The position numbers and the translations under genes were made by a program. The notes beneath the pieces are model-generated. The model ran no database searches and had not been told where the DNA came from. It worked only from the letters and a program-made list of their open reading frames with translations. A DNA stretch of 64,000 nucleotides from Luzula sylvatica (Eukaryota > Streptophyta > Magnoliopsida > Poales > Juncaceae). Shown here one piece after another: positions 1 through 10,844 of this stretch; the first letter of the stretch is position 1, and each line of letters begins with the position of its first letter. The DNA is taken from positions 17,916,591-17,980,590 of the forward strand of contig OX326957.1 of the NCBI GenBank assembly GCA_946800325.1, given 5' to 3'.

Positions 1-329
1 GCGTGTAAATCGATCTAGGCAAATCCTTGTAATCGAGTTGAGTTGGAATTCAATCGAAAGCCAAAAAGAGGCACAAGGCATTCCCGGAGACGTAGGTACT
101 CGCAAATAATTGAGTCGGTCAATTAAGCGAGTAAAGGGTGAGTTAAAGCTACAAAGCAACCACCTACCGAACTTCGTAAACAAACATCTTGTGTCAAAGT
201 GTTTGTACGGTATCATCTTTATCATCTAAATTATTATTTATTCCGCACCGTAAATTAGGTTTAAATCTAAACTAAGTGTAAGTTAGATTGCCAAATTTAC
301 CCCCCTCTAGGTTAGAATTAACCAACACT
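1..329 (+). mobile_element. 3' end of a Sirevirus-like Copia LTR (cut by window edge)
   Basis: This stretch is nearly the reverse complement of 47717-48045, the LTR described there. It includes the C-rich CCCCCCTCTAGG motif, which I recall as common near the ends of plant Copia (Sirevirus) LTRs, and it ends in the same terminal AACCAACA at 329. No primer binding site follows the CA end, so it is a 3' LTR or solo LTR whose body lies left of the window. It sits inside a gag reading frame of a different Copia element (330-705), so it is a nested insertion. Confidence 0.8.
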
Positions 330-705
330 TGCATTGCGTCGCATTGCCAAGAGCTTGATACTTCTCCACCCTTGCTTGAACCTGAAACATCTCCCTGAGC
401 TGTTTCATAATCTCGAATGCATCCTGTTTCTCAAACTGGATTTGATATTCAGGAGTCATAGTAGCCAACATGAGGCATGTTACATCATTCGAATCATCCA
501 TCATGGCCTGATATTCGAATATGGCATCCCCAGTTGCGTCATCCCCTGGCACAGGAGGGATAGGCGTCTCCAAGACGTGTGCCTTTCCTTCCTGTTTCAG
601 AACGAATCCCAGATTCCTCTGCCAGTCGAGAAAGTTCTTTCCGTTCATTCGTTCCCTTTCCAAAATGGAACGCAAACTAAAGCGGTTATTACTTGGTAAA
701 GCCAT
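330..705 (-). pseudogene. Copia gag N-terminal fragment, truncated by LTR insertion
   Basis: The minus strand from the ATG at 705 encodes about 125 residues typical of the Copia gag polypeptide family (UBN2-type): an N-terminal FSLRSILERERMNGKNF segment, then a helical region with NFLDWQRNLGFVLKQ and a MTPEYQIQFEKQDAFEIM stretch. In the family these residues begin the capsid domain, which packages element RNA. The frame is open but enters the neighbouring LTR at 329 and stops within it, so the C-terminal half of gag, the zinc knuckle and pol are absent. It is a remnant, not a functional gene. Confidence 0.8.
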
Positions 706-1771
706 GAATTCTACAATTTTGAAAAATAATGTAATTAATAACGTGGTCTTTCATATATTAAATTTATTTTTAAACAACTTGAAATACCCATTATTTTATC
801 ATTTCAAATAGCCCCCACTATTGAAACGGAGATTCGATACCTTAAATCTCATAAATGGAGTATCATTTCAAATAGCTAATTGGTCAAGTCCAAACCATAA
901 ATGGAGTATCATTCAATTAGCGAATTGACATGCCAGACTAAAGCCATGCAACACGTCAACTCCTAACCAATGCATGCGTTCAATGCTACGTATGTGAAAA
1001 TCTGTGTCAGACTAAGGCCATGCAACACAAATAAACAAATACTAGTTTCGAAGGTTCCATTTAGGGAGGCAAGTTACTTGATAATTACGTGGGAGGATTT
1101 TCTTTTCTTAAAATCATTTATTTAACTTTTATTTTATTCATGTATAAAAACAAAAACAAAACAAAAATTGTACGGTATAGCATATAGGCCTTTTAGTTTT
1201 ATGAGCAATCATAAAATCCTAAATTCCCAACCCTAAAACCCAAGATGATCTTGTGCTGTTCTTGAAGATCCAATCTTCGTGTTGTGTCGTCTTTTCTTGG
1301 AGATCCAATCTTCGTGTCGTCTTGATTTGAAGGTTTCTTAAACTAAACCTATTTTACTACAATTTGGAAGACTCACCGGTCCCCATATTTAAAATAGTTT
1401 ACAATTTGGAAAGCTCACTGGCCCCCACACTAAACGTATCAACTAGTTTAAATTTAAACATGCCTGACGAAGGCCCAATCCACATTTAAATTATACTAAA
1501 GCTTATTGTCCTATTGAACTACGCATATACGCATGCCTGACGAAGACCCAATCCATACGTATATTTGTAAACAAACATGACAATTGTTTATATGGGAGAC
1601 ATCTAGTTAGTTTATAATTACGCAAAATTCTATCATTTCAAATTTCGCTGTGAGGGATTTGTTATGTCATACATCAATTTACTAGGTTTTATATTCACAA
1701 GGTTTTCATGTATTAAATTGAATTATAAAAATAAAATTCTAAAGTTTTGTAGTCAAATAAGGAATTCTTTG
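706..1771 (-). other. Probable untranslated leader of the same Copia remnant
   Basis: No coding region is visible. Short motifs recur on this strand, for example GCCTGACGAAGGCCC at about 1463 and a near copy at about 1535, and AGACTAA(A/G)GCCATGCAACAC at about 934 and 1011. They resemble the AGGCCAAAGCCGAC repeats in the leader of the large Copia element at 53.2-53.5 kb. Lying just upstream of a gag start, the stretch is best read as retrotransposon leader. A short tandem repeat containing GATCCAATCTTCGTG lies at about 1250-1330. Confidence 0.45.
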
Positions 1772-3480
1772 TGTTGGGAATTCACCCGAACCCGGGCCCA
1801 CGCAGCGGATATGAAGGCCCGGTCCGGTTCCCTAAATCCAAGATCACGCCATGACTTCGTGTAGGGTTATACACATGAATTAGAGATGTGCAGCGGAATT
1901 ATTTACACATGTATAACCTAATTCTACCGGGATCACGTTCGAAAAACCACGAAAAAGGAAGAGTTATTCAGAATTTTACCTCGTACAAGTTAGTACGTGA
2001 AGCCTACTTATCCAGATTTCGTGAACCTTCTCCAAGGATTGCTCTTGCACTCCCTCTACTCTTGTCCACCGTGATTTCGTCTGATCGAAACCGCCAACAC
2101 CGTTCTAGTCGGTGTCACGATTATTCCTCTCAAGAACTTGCTCAGAAACTCTACTCAAAAACTCTCCAGATCTCAATCTCGGTTTTGTGTGAAAGAGAGA
2201 AAATTCGGCAGCCGAATTAGGTCAGAAAATTAGAGAGAGAAGAGAGAGAAAAATGAAATTCTGAATATATATATAGGCAATTTTAGGTTAAATCCGAAAT
2301 TAGGTTAAGAAACCTTAATTTCAGAATTATAAGCCCAAAACTAAATAAAATCAGAATAAGCCCAAATTCAGATTAAAATCTAATTATTAGAAATTAGATT
2401 AAAACTCTAAATTCTGAGCGGGCCCAGATTATGAACTGGCCCAATTCTAATTGCATATTTGCCTATTTATATAAATTCTTCCAAGTTAATTCTTAAGCCA
2501 TATTTTCTTTCACTTCGAGGGTACGATGCAATAGAAGGATAGACGATTACCAGCGTGAAATTGATCACGCACGACGGGTTGATCGGTCGCATCCTTCTCT
2601 ACCTTTGGTGTCACGTTGGTGACTAGCCCGTGCGTCCCATGCCACACGTCTCCCACCGTCTTGACACGCGTCCGGTTGTCTTCATGCGTCCCTTTTCCGA
2701 TTCGCTCGTTTCCGTCTTCGACAGATTTCGTTTCTCCGAATCGATCACAACCGAAAGAGCCCCAGATGTTGCTCCTCTACTTGTTTCCACCTTGACTCGT
2801 AAGACGTCGGTCACGGGTGCAACTGCCTAGACGATGCACCGGCGAACTTGCTTGATTGTTTGATTCTCTATATCGGAAAACTCCTTTTCACGGTTTCTCT
2901 CTCTTTACACCCTTTCACTCTCTAGAAAGTTGTCTCACAATTTCTGGAATATTCTGAACGAATTGGACTGAATTAACCACTTAAGATGAGAGAGAATTAT
3001 CCTATTTATATCACATAGGATAAGGATGGGCCAAAAGGGATGTATATCCAATATACACTCTTTCACACAGAAAGTTGCATGAATCTGTCCAGTATTCTGT
3101 CCATACGAAATTGGTAAATTTCTCTTACAGAAAATCAACCAACACGGAAGTTGTAGATAAACTTATTATCTACACGCCCCAATTTTACCTGGCCCAATTG
3201 GAGTTCGTATGCAAAAGGTATGACTGTTTTACTAAATGTATGTCATACTGTTGCACCCTTTCGGTATTTCATAGAAACGACACTGATACGTCATTCATAT
3301 GAAATATATTTCTACATGAAGGATGTAGATAATCTTATTATCTATCTAACCCAATTTGAACCATTCAAATTGGATTTTCCTCTCCTGGATTCCATTGATA
3401 ATTACGACGCTTATGTGAACAATATTTCAAGCTTAGTTCATATCATGACGTATTTGAAATATCATATTGCCGAAACATAA
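1772..3480 (-). mobile_element. Degenerate Copia LTR (probable 3' LTR of element A), with a nested solo LTR
   Basis: The left end TGTTGGGAATTC and following GC-rich block mirror the U5 end of the LTRs at 6233 and 7626. The part from about 3230 to 3390 is the reverse complement of the U3 modules of the LTR at 50980, including CACCCTTTCGGTATTTC and the ATTATCTA/TAGATAAT box. A 653-bp solo LTR interrupts it at 1860. Without that insert it is about 1050 bp, close to the 1006-bp partner LTR, but the U3 start beyond about 3400 is not recognisable. It reads minus and lies downstream of the pol remnant of element A. Confidence 0.65.
1860..2512 (-). mobile_element. 653-bp solo LTR with 5-bp target duplication CTTCG
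   Basis: The insert begins TGTAGGG and ends TTTCTTTCA on the + strand, so on the minus strand it runs TGAAAG...CCTACA as a TG...CA LTR. It is flanked by perfect CTTCG copies (1855-1859 and 2513-2517). The interrupted sequence on both sides joins into the U5 region of the surrounding LTR when aligned with 7500-7626. No primer binding site, polypurine tract or internal sequence is present, so it is a solo LTR left by LTR-LTR recombination. Confidence 0.8.
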
Positions 3481-3560
3481 GATATCCATCTATGCTACTT
3501 TTATTTTGCTCGATGCCGCACATCTATCCGTAGAAAAGTTTACGTCATCCGTTCTTGGAC

Positions 3561-3770
3561 TTATCTATTGAAGACCATTTTCAATATTGTATCGATGTAC
3601 ATGCTTCGATTCAGATCGAATTTTTTTATATCTATCTCATAGATTTTTACGCTTATCTCATGAAAGGTCTCGCCTAAATCTTTTATAGCGAAATGACAAT
3701 CGTTTCCTACAATTAATATATCGTTCATATATAATGTAAGAAATGTAATGTGGCTCCCACTAACCTTCAC
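3561..3770 (-). pseudogene. Copia reverse transcriptase fragment of element A
   Basis: The 69-residue frame reads KVSGSHITFLTLYMNDILIVGND near its start. This is the catalytic core of Copia RT, where the family has YVDDILLIGND. The first aspartate of the YxDD box is replaced by N (YMND). It continues with KDLGET and a NRSMYIDTILK segment matching the family's SQSTYIDKVLK. About 20 residues normally found between GND and KDLGE are missing. It is a nonfunctional fragment. Confidence 0.8.
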
Positions 3771-5469
3771 ATCTACACAAAGCTTTTCTTTTGTTCTTGA
3801 TAATATTATAACTGATTGTAATTTTATCAGAACAAAATTTCAATTCCATGAATTATTCTTCAATCCATCATATGGATCGTTGAAATTTCTATACTTTTCT
3901 CGGATTCTTCGGATCGATAAAACCATCACGTTGTGTCATATACACATCCTCTAAAACTTCTTGTTAAGGAATACGGTTTTGTCATCGATTTGCCAAAACT
4001 CATAGTCATATTATGTAAAATGACAAATATAATCCTAAATGGATCAAGCATGGTTATGTGTGAAACCATTTCTTCATGATCATATCAAGAATTCTTTAGA
4101 AACATTTTTGAACCTTTTTGAAATTCCGTATCACAACACATTAAATAGATATCTATATATCTACTATAATCGTTGGTAAATTTAATGAAATATTTGTAGC
4201 CTCCTCTTGCCTCCGAGTTTATCTATTTACACACATTCAAAATGTATGAATTTTGATAAGTCGTCGATCGTTTTTCCAATCTTTGGGGAACGACACTTTT
4301 GTCATCTTGCTTATTAAACAAGTCTTGTACTTGTCATGCGAATCTTATTTGAATGAATCTAGTATTCCGTCCCATGGATCCTAGAAATGTGTTTCTCAAA
4401 CACTTTGCCAAGATGACAATGTCAAAAGAAGTTATGACTATCAACTTTTGGATTAATCCTCCTCGGATTCAACCTTTCTTTTGATGTTGGGACAACAACT
4501 TGCCCAAATCCTTGATTGAGACAACATTTGTCTTAATCACTCTTAGACCCTTATTTCTTATGATTCTTCAAACTCCTTCGAAGAATCGTGTCCATGCATG
4601 TCAACATTTCACACGCAACATTATTTGACTCCTTTTCAAGTTTGCCAAATTTCGGCTTTGTCTAAAACCTTTGGATTGTGAACCGGTTCCACCAATTTCG
4701 TGTCCAACACGTAACTTTTGCACTTTTGCGTAAGAACAATTCTTAGGTTATGGTGTTAGTCAAGGTAGTTCCGTCCCACAAATGTTTCTTTCTCTAATAT
4801 CGATCATATCAATATGATATTGGTGTTGCTTAAAGATATTATTCTACATGAATTATGAAATTGACAACTAACCGTGCGTACTTATTCTATATGCTTATAT
4901 GATATGAAATATGTTACTTTTATCAAATCAGTAACCCTAATATTGATTCGGGATTCTTAATCCAATAACACTCCAAGACCCCTATTTCGTGATCCTCCCA
5001 CAAGTGACTTTGGCCGACAAATGAGATCTCACTATTTAGGTAGGATAAATTCAATCGCATCCAATGCGACTCTTGAAGCTTTATTGGATTTCGGTATTGA
5101 ATCATATCATATATGATCCAAATTCCGTTTGTGCGTCCTAACTGTGCCCCGAACCCCAATCGGATTGGCTTGGACGGTTAAGTCACAACCGTGCCCACAT
5201 ATCGTTCAATTTAGACAACAAACGTGTCCGACTTTGGCCTGAACCCACGTATGTCTCCAATCAACGCATGCCTTTCACGTTGATACATGAAACATTGCAC
5301 GCCCGACTTTGGCCTGATACCGTGAAAAGTGTAAGACCATCCTCGAAGGTTGTGAATACGGAAGGCATTTCCATGACTTAAGCCATCACGACGGACCATG
5401 CCTATGTTTCCAACTGGTTTGGATTTCACTTGACTTTCGTCATGACGCATCCACCAGTGCGTCATGACG

Positions 5470-5990
5470 GACCTCACATGTCTGTCACAATGCCAGATAG
5501 TGCGTCATGACGGACTATACAAAACAATTTTATTGTCCAAACCAGGGCCTATTCGAGGGCTTCCGTTATGACGCACAGCTTGGCGTCACGACGTAGTCCA
5601 TCAGTCAATCACAACGCACAAATGTGCATCTCGACGGACTATGCCAAACAATTTTTCCTCAAGTTACAGGGGCAAATTCAAGTCCGTCCGTCATGATGCA
5701 CAGTCTTAGCGTCACGACGGACATCATGTCTCCGTCACAACGCAACAACTTGCGTCACGACGGACTATACAAAACAATTTTGTACAAAGTTTCAGGGGCT
5801 AATTCGTTCCATGTCCGTCACGATGGACCAAATGGTCCGTCACGACGGAGCTAGTTAACACAGTCTGTCACGACGCACAAACCAGTGCGTCATGACGTCC
5901 ATTATCACTTGTAACATCCAACCCTCGGGCTGCACGATACATATCGTCCGTCACGACGGACCAACCAGTCCGTCATGACGGACGTACCCT
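5470..5990. repeat. Array of palindromic CCGTCAYGACGG repeats in the element A leader
   Basis: At least ten copies of a near-palindrome related to GTCCGTCACGACGGAC occur within about 520 bp, often paired as CCGTCACGACGGACCAACCAG. Many differ only by CACG to CATG, as expected from CpG deamination. Spacing is irregular, so this is not a simple satellite. A second cluster of the same motif lies in the adjoining LTR (6845-7130). Confidence 0.85.
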
Positions 5991-6219
5991 GAAATTGATT
6001 TTGACAGTGAATTTTATGCCGAAACTTATCGTTTCGAAAACGATTAATTATGAAACTATTTGTTGATTACTTATAAATGCTTTTAATCATCACATGATCA
6101 AACTCTAGTAAGATTTTTATGGTGCTAATTATGTAATTACAGGAATTATGTCATAATTCTATATGAAATTCCGAATAAATTTTATTCGAAGTCGATTCAA
6201 CTCTCGAATCACAATGATG

Positions 6220-6231
6220 GCTCTGATACCA
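6220..6231 (-). other. Primer binding site of Copia element A
   Basis: The minus strand reads TGGTATCAGAGC, the standard plant Copia site complementary to initiator methionine tRNA. It lies one base after the CA end of the LTR at 6233. It fixes the orientation of element A as minus and identifies 6233-7238 as its 5' LTR. Confidence 0.95.
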
Positions 6232-6232
6232 C

Positions 6233-7238
6233 TGTTGGGTACCAAGTCCCGCGCAGCGAAATGAAGGACCCGGTCCGACCCGATCCCGAGGACCACGTCG
6301 TCGACCCGAGAGTATGAATCCTAATCTACGTGCAACTACAAATATATAACTCTTATATATAGTGTCATACCACGTGAAATTGATCATGGAGAAGGGTTGA
6401 CACGCGCTTGTAATTGCTCATATTGCTGCTCCATCATCGGTAACATGTGCGTCCCATTCCCACACGATTTAACACCTTCGACGGAGCTCCGATTTGTCGT
6501 ATACAACCGGATCACATCCGGTTCGCTTTTCACCTTGCTCTCGCTTGATCACAATAGAGGATTTCAGGTGAAATCCCTCTACTCGCATCCACCTCGAGCC
6601 TCGTCTTTCGGATACGCGTGATTCCCCTAAAATCGCAGTAAACTTGCTTGAAGTTCATCTCAAATGGTGATTCTCAATCTAACTCTCTTTCTTACTTGTC
6701 TCACAAGCACAAAATATTCTCTGTGTAGAATTAACTGTTAGAGAGAGAGAGAGGGAAGATCATCCAGATCTTATATTAATCACCCCAATTAATTAGAGGA
6801 TTAATGAGTATCAAATAAAACTGCCAACTCAGAATTTGGACTACAGTCCATCACGACGGACGTATCACGTTTCCTGGTTCAGCGGTTACTACTTTGCTCC
6901 GTCATGACGGACCAACTTGTCCGTTGTGACGCAGCTCCATCATGACAGACAAACCAGTCCGTCACGACGCTATACTCACGTATTGGTGCACATAAAATAC
7001 ACTACGTACGGTCCGTCACGATGGACCAACCAGTCCGTCACGACGAACTATGTCTTATCTGTTGTTCAGAAATCCCTTTTGTCCTTCACAACGGACCAAC
7101 CAGTCCGTCATGATGGAGTATGTGTTTTCTGTCAGATTTGCATAATCTTATTATGCATCCAATCATTTCGACGAACGTGTACGTTCATCTATCCTCATGT
7201 GTACAATCAACTAGTTGATTTGTAACTGTATTCCTTCA
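6233..7238 (-). mobile_element. 5' LTR of Copia element A (1006 bp)
   Basis: On the minus strand it begins TGAAGGAATACAG at 7238 and ends CCCAACA at 6233, directly before the primer binding site. Start and end match the family consensus seen at 50980 (TGAAGGAAATACAG). It contains the GAACGTACACGTTC block near its start, a palindrome cluster at 6845-7130, and a U5 region with GTGAAATTGATCA. The base after its start (7239) belongs to an oppositely oriented U5 fragment of a related LTR. Confidence 0.85.
6845..7130. repeat. CCGTCACGACGG palindrome cluster inside the 5' LTR of element A
   Basis: Seven or more copies of CCGTCAYGACGGACCAACYWG-like units occur in the U3/R part of the LTR, for example near 6900, 6953, 7012, 7035 and 7090. 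Some are degraded at CpG positions. The same motif forms the leader array at 5470-5990, on the other side of the primer binding site. Confidence 0.85.
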
Positions 7239-7626
7239 CACGCCTCGTCTAGGAAATTGCGTGTGTGACCAAGAGACTACCACTTACTGTGGATATGCAT
7301 AGAGGTGTCCACGCTTGTGGCTCTTCGACGACAAGAAAGGCTGTGGAAGCGTGTAGGCGTGGGGCACACGAAGACAACTGGGACCGTGTCAAGACGGTGA
7401 GAGACGTGTGGGCGTGAGACACACGACTAGTCACCAACGTGACAATAAAAAGAAAAGCAAAGTAGAAAGCAACCAACCCTTCGAACGTGATCAATTTCAC
7501 GTGGTACGATTCTGTCCTTCTATCACATCGTATCCTCAGAGAGATGGCGTGACCTTGGGATTAGGGAATTGATCCGGGCCTCCACTTTCGTTATGCGGGG
7601 CTTTAGGGATTGTGAGATTCCCAACA
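7239..7626 (+). mobile_element. U5 fragment of a related Copia LTR, opposite orientation
   Basis: The sequence matches the last about 390 bp of the LTR at 50980-52046: CGTCTAGG, GGATA(T/C)G, a GAAGACAAC block, AGTCACCAA(C/T)GTGAC, CGGGCCT and a terminal CCCAACA at 7626. It runs + while the abutting LTR (6233-7238) runs -, which makes a tail-to-tail arrangement with an imperfect inverted repeat. No primer binding site follows, so it is a broken 3' or solo LTR, probably cut by the insertion of element A. Confidence 0.7.
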
Positions 7627-8033
7627 GTAATATGTGTCGACTCTTTTCAAGGTGATGTGTGTAATTTCGAAGAAATTCATGATTATTTTGTAAATATTAC
7701 AATATTAATATTTTCAGTCAGGGATTCGCTCGCACTCTTGCTATCTTGCCACATGTTCAATTCAGCAGGCAACACCATGGTGCGCAGGCTTGAAGCATGG
7801 TTGTACCGGGGTACGCCGATATGAAATTTGGTATGATGTCTTCCAGGCCGAAACGGTGTTACGGAATATGTGTCGACTCTTTCCAAGGTGGTGTCTGTAA
7901 TTTGGAAGAAATTCAGGGTTTTTTGGTAAATATTACAAATTTTTCAATCGGGGATTCGCTCGGACTCCTGCTCTTTTTCCACCGATTCAATTCATCGGGC
8001 AACACCATGGTGTGTAGTCTTCAAGCATGGCTG
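7627..8033. repeat. Tandem repeat of about 235 bp (left part)
   Basis: Two imperfect copies lie head to tail, starting at GTAATATGTGTCGACTC (7627) and GGAATATGTGTCGACTC (7862). Both contain GGGATTCGCTCG, GGCAACACCATGGTG and AAGCATGG blocks. More diverged copies continue at 9555-9945, so the 8034-9554 LTR interrupted an existing array. No coding signal is evident. The short ORFs in two frames follow the repeat rather than codon structure. Confidence 0.7.
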
Positions 8034-9554
8034 TGTTGGGCATTCGGGCAACCTTATTGCACAACGGAACTCACCCGAACCCCTAAAACCATGGATATGT
8101 GTATTGCTAATTAGATACGAAGGAAGAGTTTCAAAAATTTTACCTCATATTTAGTTCAAATCTGGTTGAAGGAAGCTCGCATAGATCACGTTAGGTATGC
8201 ACGAACGGCACCACCCTCTATCAGTATTCACACGCGACTCGTTTAGACTGGATGTGAAGACCTTCGATGCTAGTCGGATCCTTCCTCCCTTCTGAATATT
8301 GAGAATCTTATGTCACCTTTCTTTTTCTATCTCATAGAAATAGGTTGACAGCTACGGTTTCTGTCTTTCCATAAAGAGATAGGTGGGTATTTATAATCAG
8401 ATTTTGGGAAACCCTAGGTCTTCCAAATCATTCATTTCCCCAAATGAATTAATTCTGATTATTAAATCTCATGCATCCATACATGCATGTAGCATCTAAT
8501 GCTTACATCTTGATCTGATTTTCTATGTCTAATCCAAACTTATCTTTATGTGTGACCATACAGGTTTATTTAATGTTGGCAGCATATTAAATCTCCATTT
8601 AATTATGCAAATCATAGTTGGCCTCTAGCAAGGCATTATGACTACCCAAATTAAATAAATGATTTGTGATCATCACCTATTTACAAATAGATAAATTACT
8701 AGCTCTCTTGTTCATACGATATATGTTGATCGAAGGCATGATCATCACCTATTAAATCAACTTAACTCTTTCCCGAGACAGAATAATATTGAATATTCAA
8801 TTAATATTAACAACACATGTTAATCTTATCGAGCATGGCCACGCATTTTTTTCAATCCTAATTCATCAGGGGGCCCTGAGAGATATCTCTTTCAATCATG
8901 AAAGGAACAACTTCCATCTTGGTTATTCACATTCTCCAACAAGCTTCTTGTAATACCCAATGATGTTCTTGATTATCCGGTTAAAGATAACAAAGAAACA
9001 TATATAAGTATCACAATTCACAGGTGAGAAATCTAATGATAACCTCGGGTCAAATAACTAAAATTCTATTTGTTTATGAGAATATATATAATGACAATAA
9101 CCATGCATATTCTCATAAGTTGGTCAGTCCAACATGTAGTCTCTAATACATATCTATATTCGATATTTGACATCACGACATCTCTATGTATTCCATGTCC
9201 ATGATCAGTAAAACATAATCATCTCATATGCGAATATACTGGTGTACATATATATTCTATTTCCTTAGACATGTATATCTCCATATACATCATATATATG
9301 ACCAGGGGACATGTAGAATCGTATTACGTTCATTTCTACAGTTTTACTATCATAATCACATATTATGATGATGTACAAACTAGTGATACAATTCATGGCT
9401 TATTCACATATTCCTAAATATATTAAATAACCAGTATGCGTATTAAATGAAACTTTAATCAAATATATCATATTAGATTAACAACACATAAATAATAGAT
9501 ATCCTTTGTTTACATACAAGCTAAACAGTTTAGCCTAGGACATTATTTCCTTCA
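8034..9554 (-). mobile_element. 1521-bp solo LTR with 5-bp target duplication GGCTG
   Basis: On the minus strand it begins TGAAGGAAATAATGTCC at 9554 and ends GCCCAACA at 8034. Perfect GGCTG target duplications flank it (8029-8033 and 9555-9559). Joining the flanks restores the AAGCATGG-CTGTACCGGG string of the host repeat. The U5 side has ACTCACCCGAACCCC like the LTR at 1772. There is no internal region, primer binding site or ORF, so it is a solo LTR. Confidence 0.9.
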
Positions 9555-9945
9555 GGCTGTACCGGGTACGTTGCGAATTCGCAACTCAGTTTCTATAGTT
9601 CTGCATGGTATTTCTTCTAATTCAACCCTTTCATTTTCTTTTAATTACCTTTGTTTCGGTTTCGTGGAAGGACTTATTTGTAATTTTTGTCAAATTTTAA
9701 GGTTAGTCCCGGTGGACTCTTGCCACTGATGCAATTCGGCAGGAAGCAACCTGGCGCACTGGCTTGAGGCATGGTCGTGCCGGGCAAGGTTACGAATTCG
9801 CAACTCGGCTTAAATAGTTCTGCATGGTCTTTTTTTTAATTCGACCCTTTTATTTGCTTTCAATGACTTCTGTTTCAAGCAAAGGATTATTTGTAATATG
9901 TGTGAAAATTTAAGGTTATTGATGGTGGACTCTTGCAATACAAAA
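9555..9945. repeat. Continuation of the about 235-bp tandem repeat
   Basis: Two further diverged copies share GTTGCGAATTCGCAACTC / GTTACGAATTCGCAACTC, TAGTTCTGCATGGT, GGTGGACTCTTGC and TTATTTGTAAT. A middle copy has GCAATTCGGCAGGAAGCAACCTGG, the counterpart of the GGCAACACC block in 7627-8033. No gene is seen. Confidence 0.65.
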
Positions 9946-10226
9946 AATAAATACATATAAATAAACAAAATACGAATACGAATGCGCATACAAAAAATAA
10001 ATATGCAATACAAAAAACAAATACACATACAAATAAGGATTTCTCATACAAATACAAAGCATATATTATGGATCTTATTTGCATGATATTATGGATCAAT
10101 TGACATACGGTGCATCTGTAGGCCATTGATATACATACTATACACAATGTCGAAAAACTTTTTTCTAATATCAATCTTGCATTGTCGACAAGAACAAACT
10201 TGTGCAATAGCGCGGGGTATAGCTAG
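9946..10226 (+). mobile_element. Putative Helitron 3' end
   Basis: The segment ends GCGCGGGGTATAGCTAG followed by T at 10227. This is the CTAG|T terminus with a GC-rich stretch about 10 bp upstream that Helitrons show. The body has short ATACAAAAAATAAATA repeats. The 5' end is not identified; the start given is where the tandem repeat stops. The long low-complexity ORFs on the minus strand are repeat artefacts. Confidence 0.5.
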
Positions 10227-10844
10227 TATAATATGAGGGACCACATATGATCTCAGCCATTTATAAATTTTAAATTTGATTTCTCAATCTTTTGAATAAC
10301 AAACATAAAAAAATATTTTTAATAAGTAAAAACAATTATTATTATTATAATGAACCATTTTAAAATATTTTCTTTATATTTTTTGTTTCTTCTTCAAAAT
10401 ACAAAATAAACACGAATCAAGTATTGTGTTTAATATATTAAAATATATACAAAAGTACGTGTTAGTTATAATTTCAGTTAAGTGCATCTCATTTGAATAT
10501 GTGTAATCGAATAAAAATATTTTTTGTAAAATATGCATATTTAATATAATATATGTACAATGTATTACGATAATTATGGTCGATAAACAAAATATTAATA
10601 AAATCTATAACTTGTCCGAGTTATGATATTAGATATCACGTAAAATATAAGAAAACATAAAAAATTGTAATTTTTCTGCAAAAAAAAAATTTTTGAGAAA
10701 TTTTTTTCTGCCAAATTAGTTTCTAGCAATTTAGTAACTTCAGTATATTTTTTTAGGCGACACACGTTTTTTAAGTGATGTTAGGTTAGGGGGACAATAT
10801 TGCTATCAATTGAAAATGACACTTCAACATTATATATCTTGGAA
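10227..10844. other. AT-rich DNA without recognisable genes
   Basis: No ORF of interest, tRNA or terminal repeat was found. The sequence is very AT-rich with long A and T runs. Confidence 0.6.

Larger units (their letters stand above)
3481..6219 (-). mobile_element. Internal region of Copia element A (decayed)
   Basis: This lies between a primer binding site (6220-6231) and the degenerate 3' LTR. Read on the minus strand it starts with a long leader (about 6219-5000) holding palindromic GTCCGTCACGACGGAC-like repeats and AGGCCAAAGCCGAC-type motifs, then a heavily broken gag-pol. Only the reverse transcriptase tail at 3561-3770 is clearly readable. RNase H and the polypurine tract are missing, so a deletion runs from the end of RT into the 3' LTR. 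It belongs to the same family as the element at 50980-61345. Confidence 0.7.

Noticed and set aside
2623..2830. Overlapping 63-66 aa ORFs on both strands
   Set aside because: They lie within the U5 region of an LTR and have no counterpart kept open in the paralogous LTRs.
5470..7130. CRISPR-like array of short palindromic repeats
   Set aside because: Plant LTR context, irregular spacing, repeats diverged at CpG sites, no unique spacers of constant size and no cas genes.
9810..10207. Cys/Phe/Val-rich minus ORFs
   Set aside because: Produced by ATACAAAAAATAAATA-type simple repeats in a probable Helitron.
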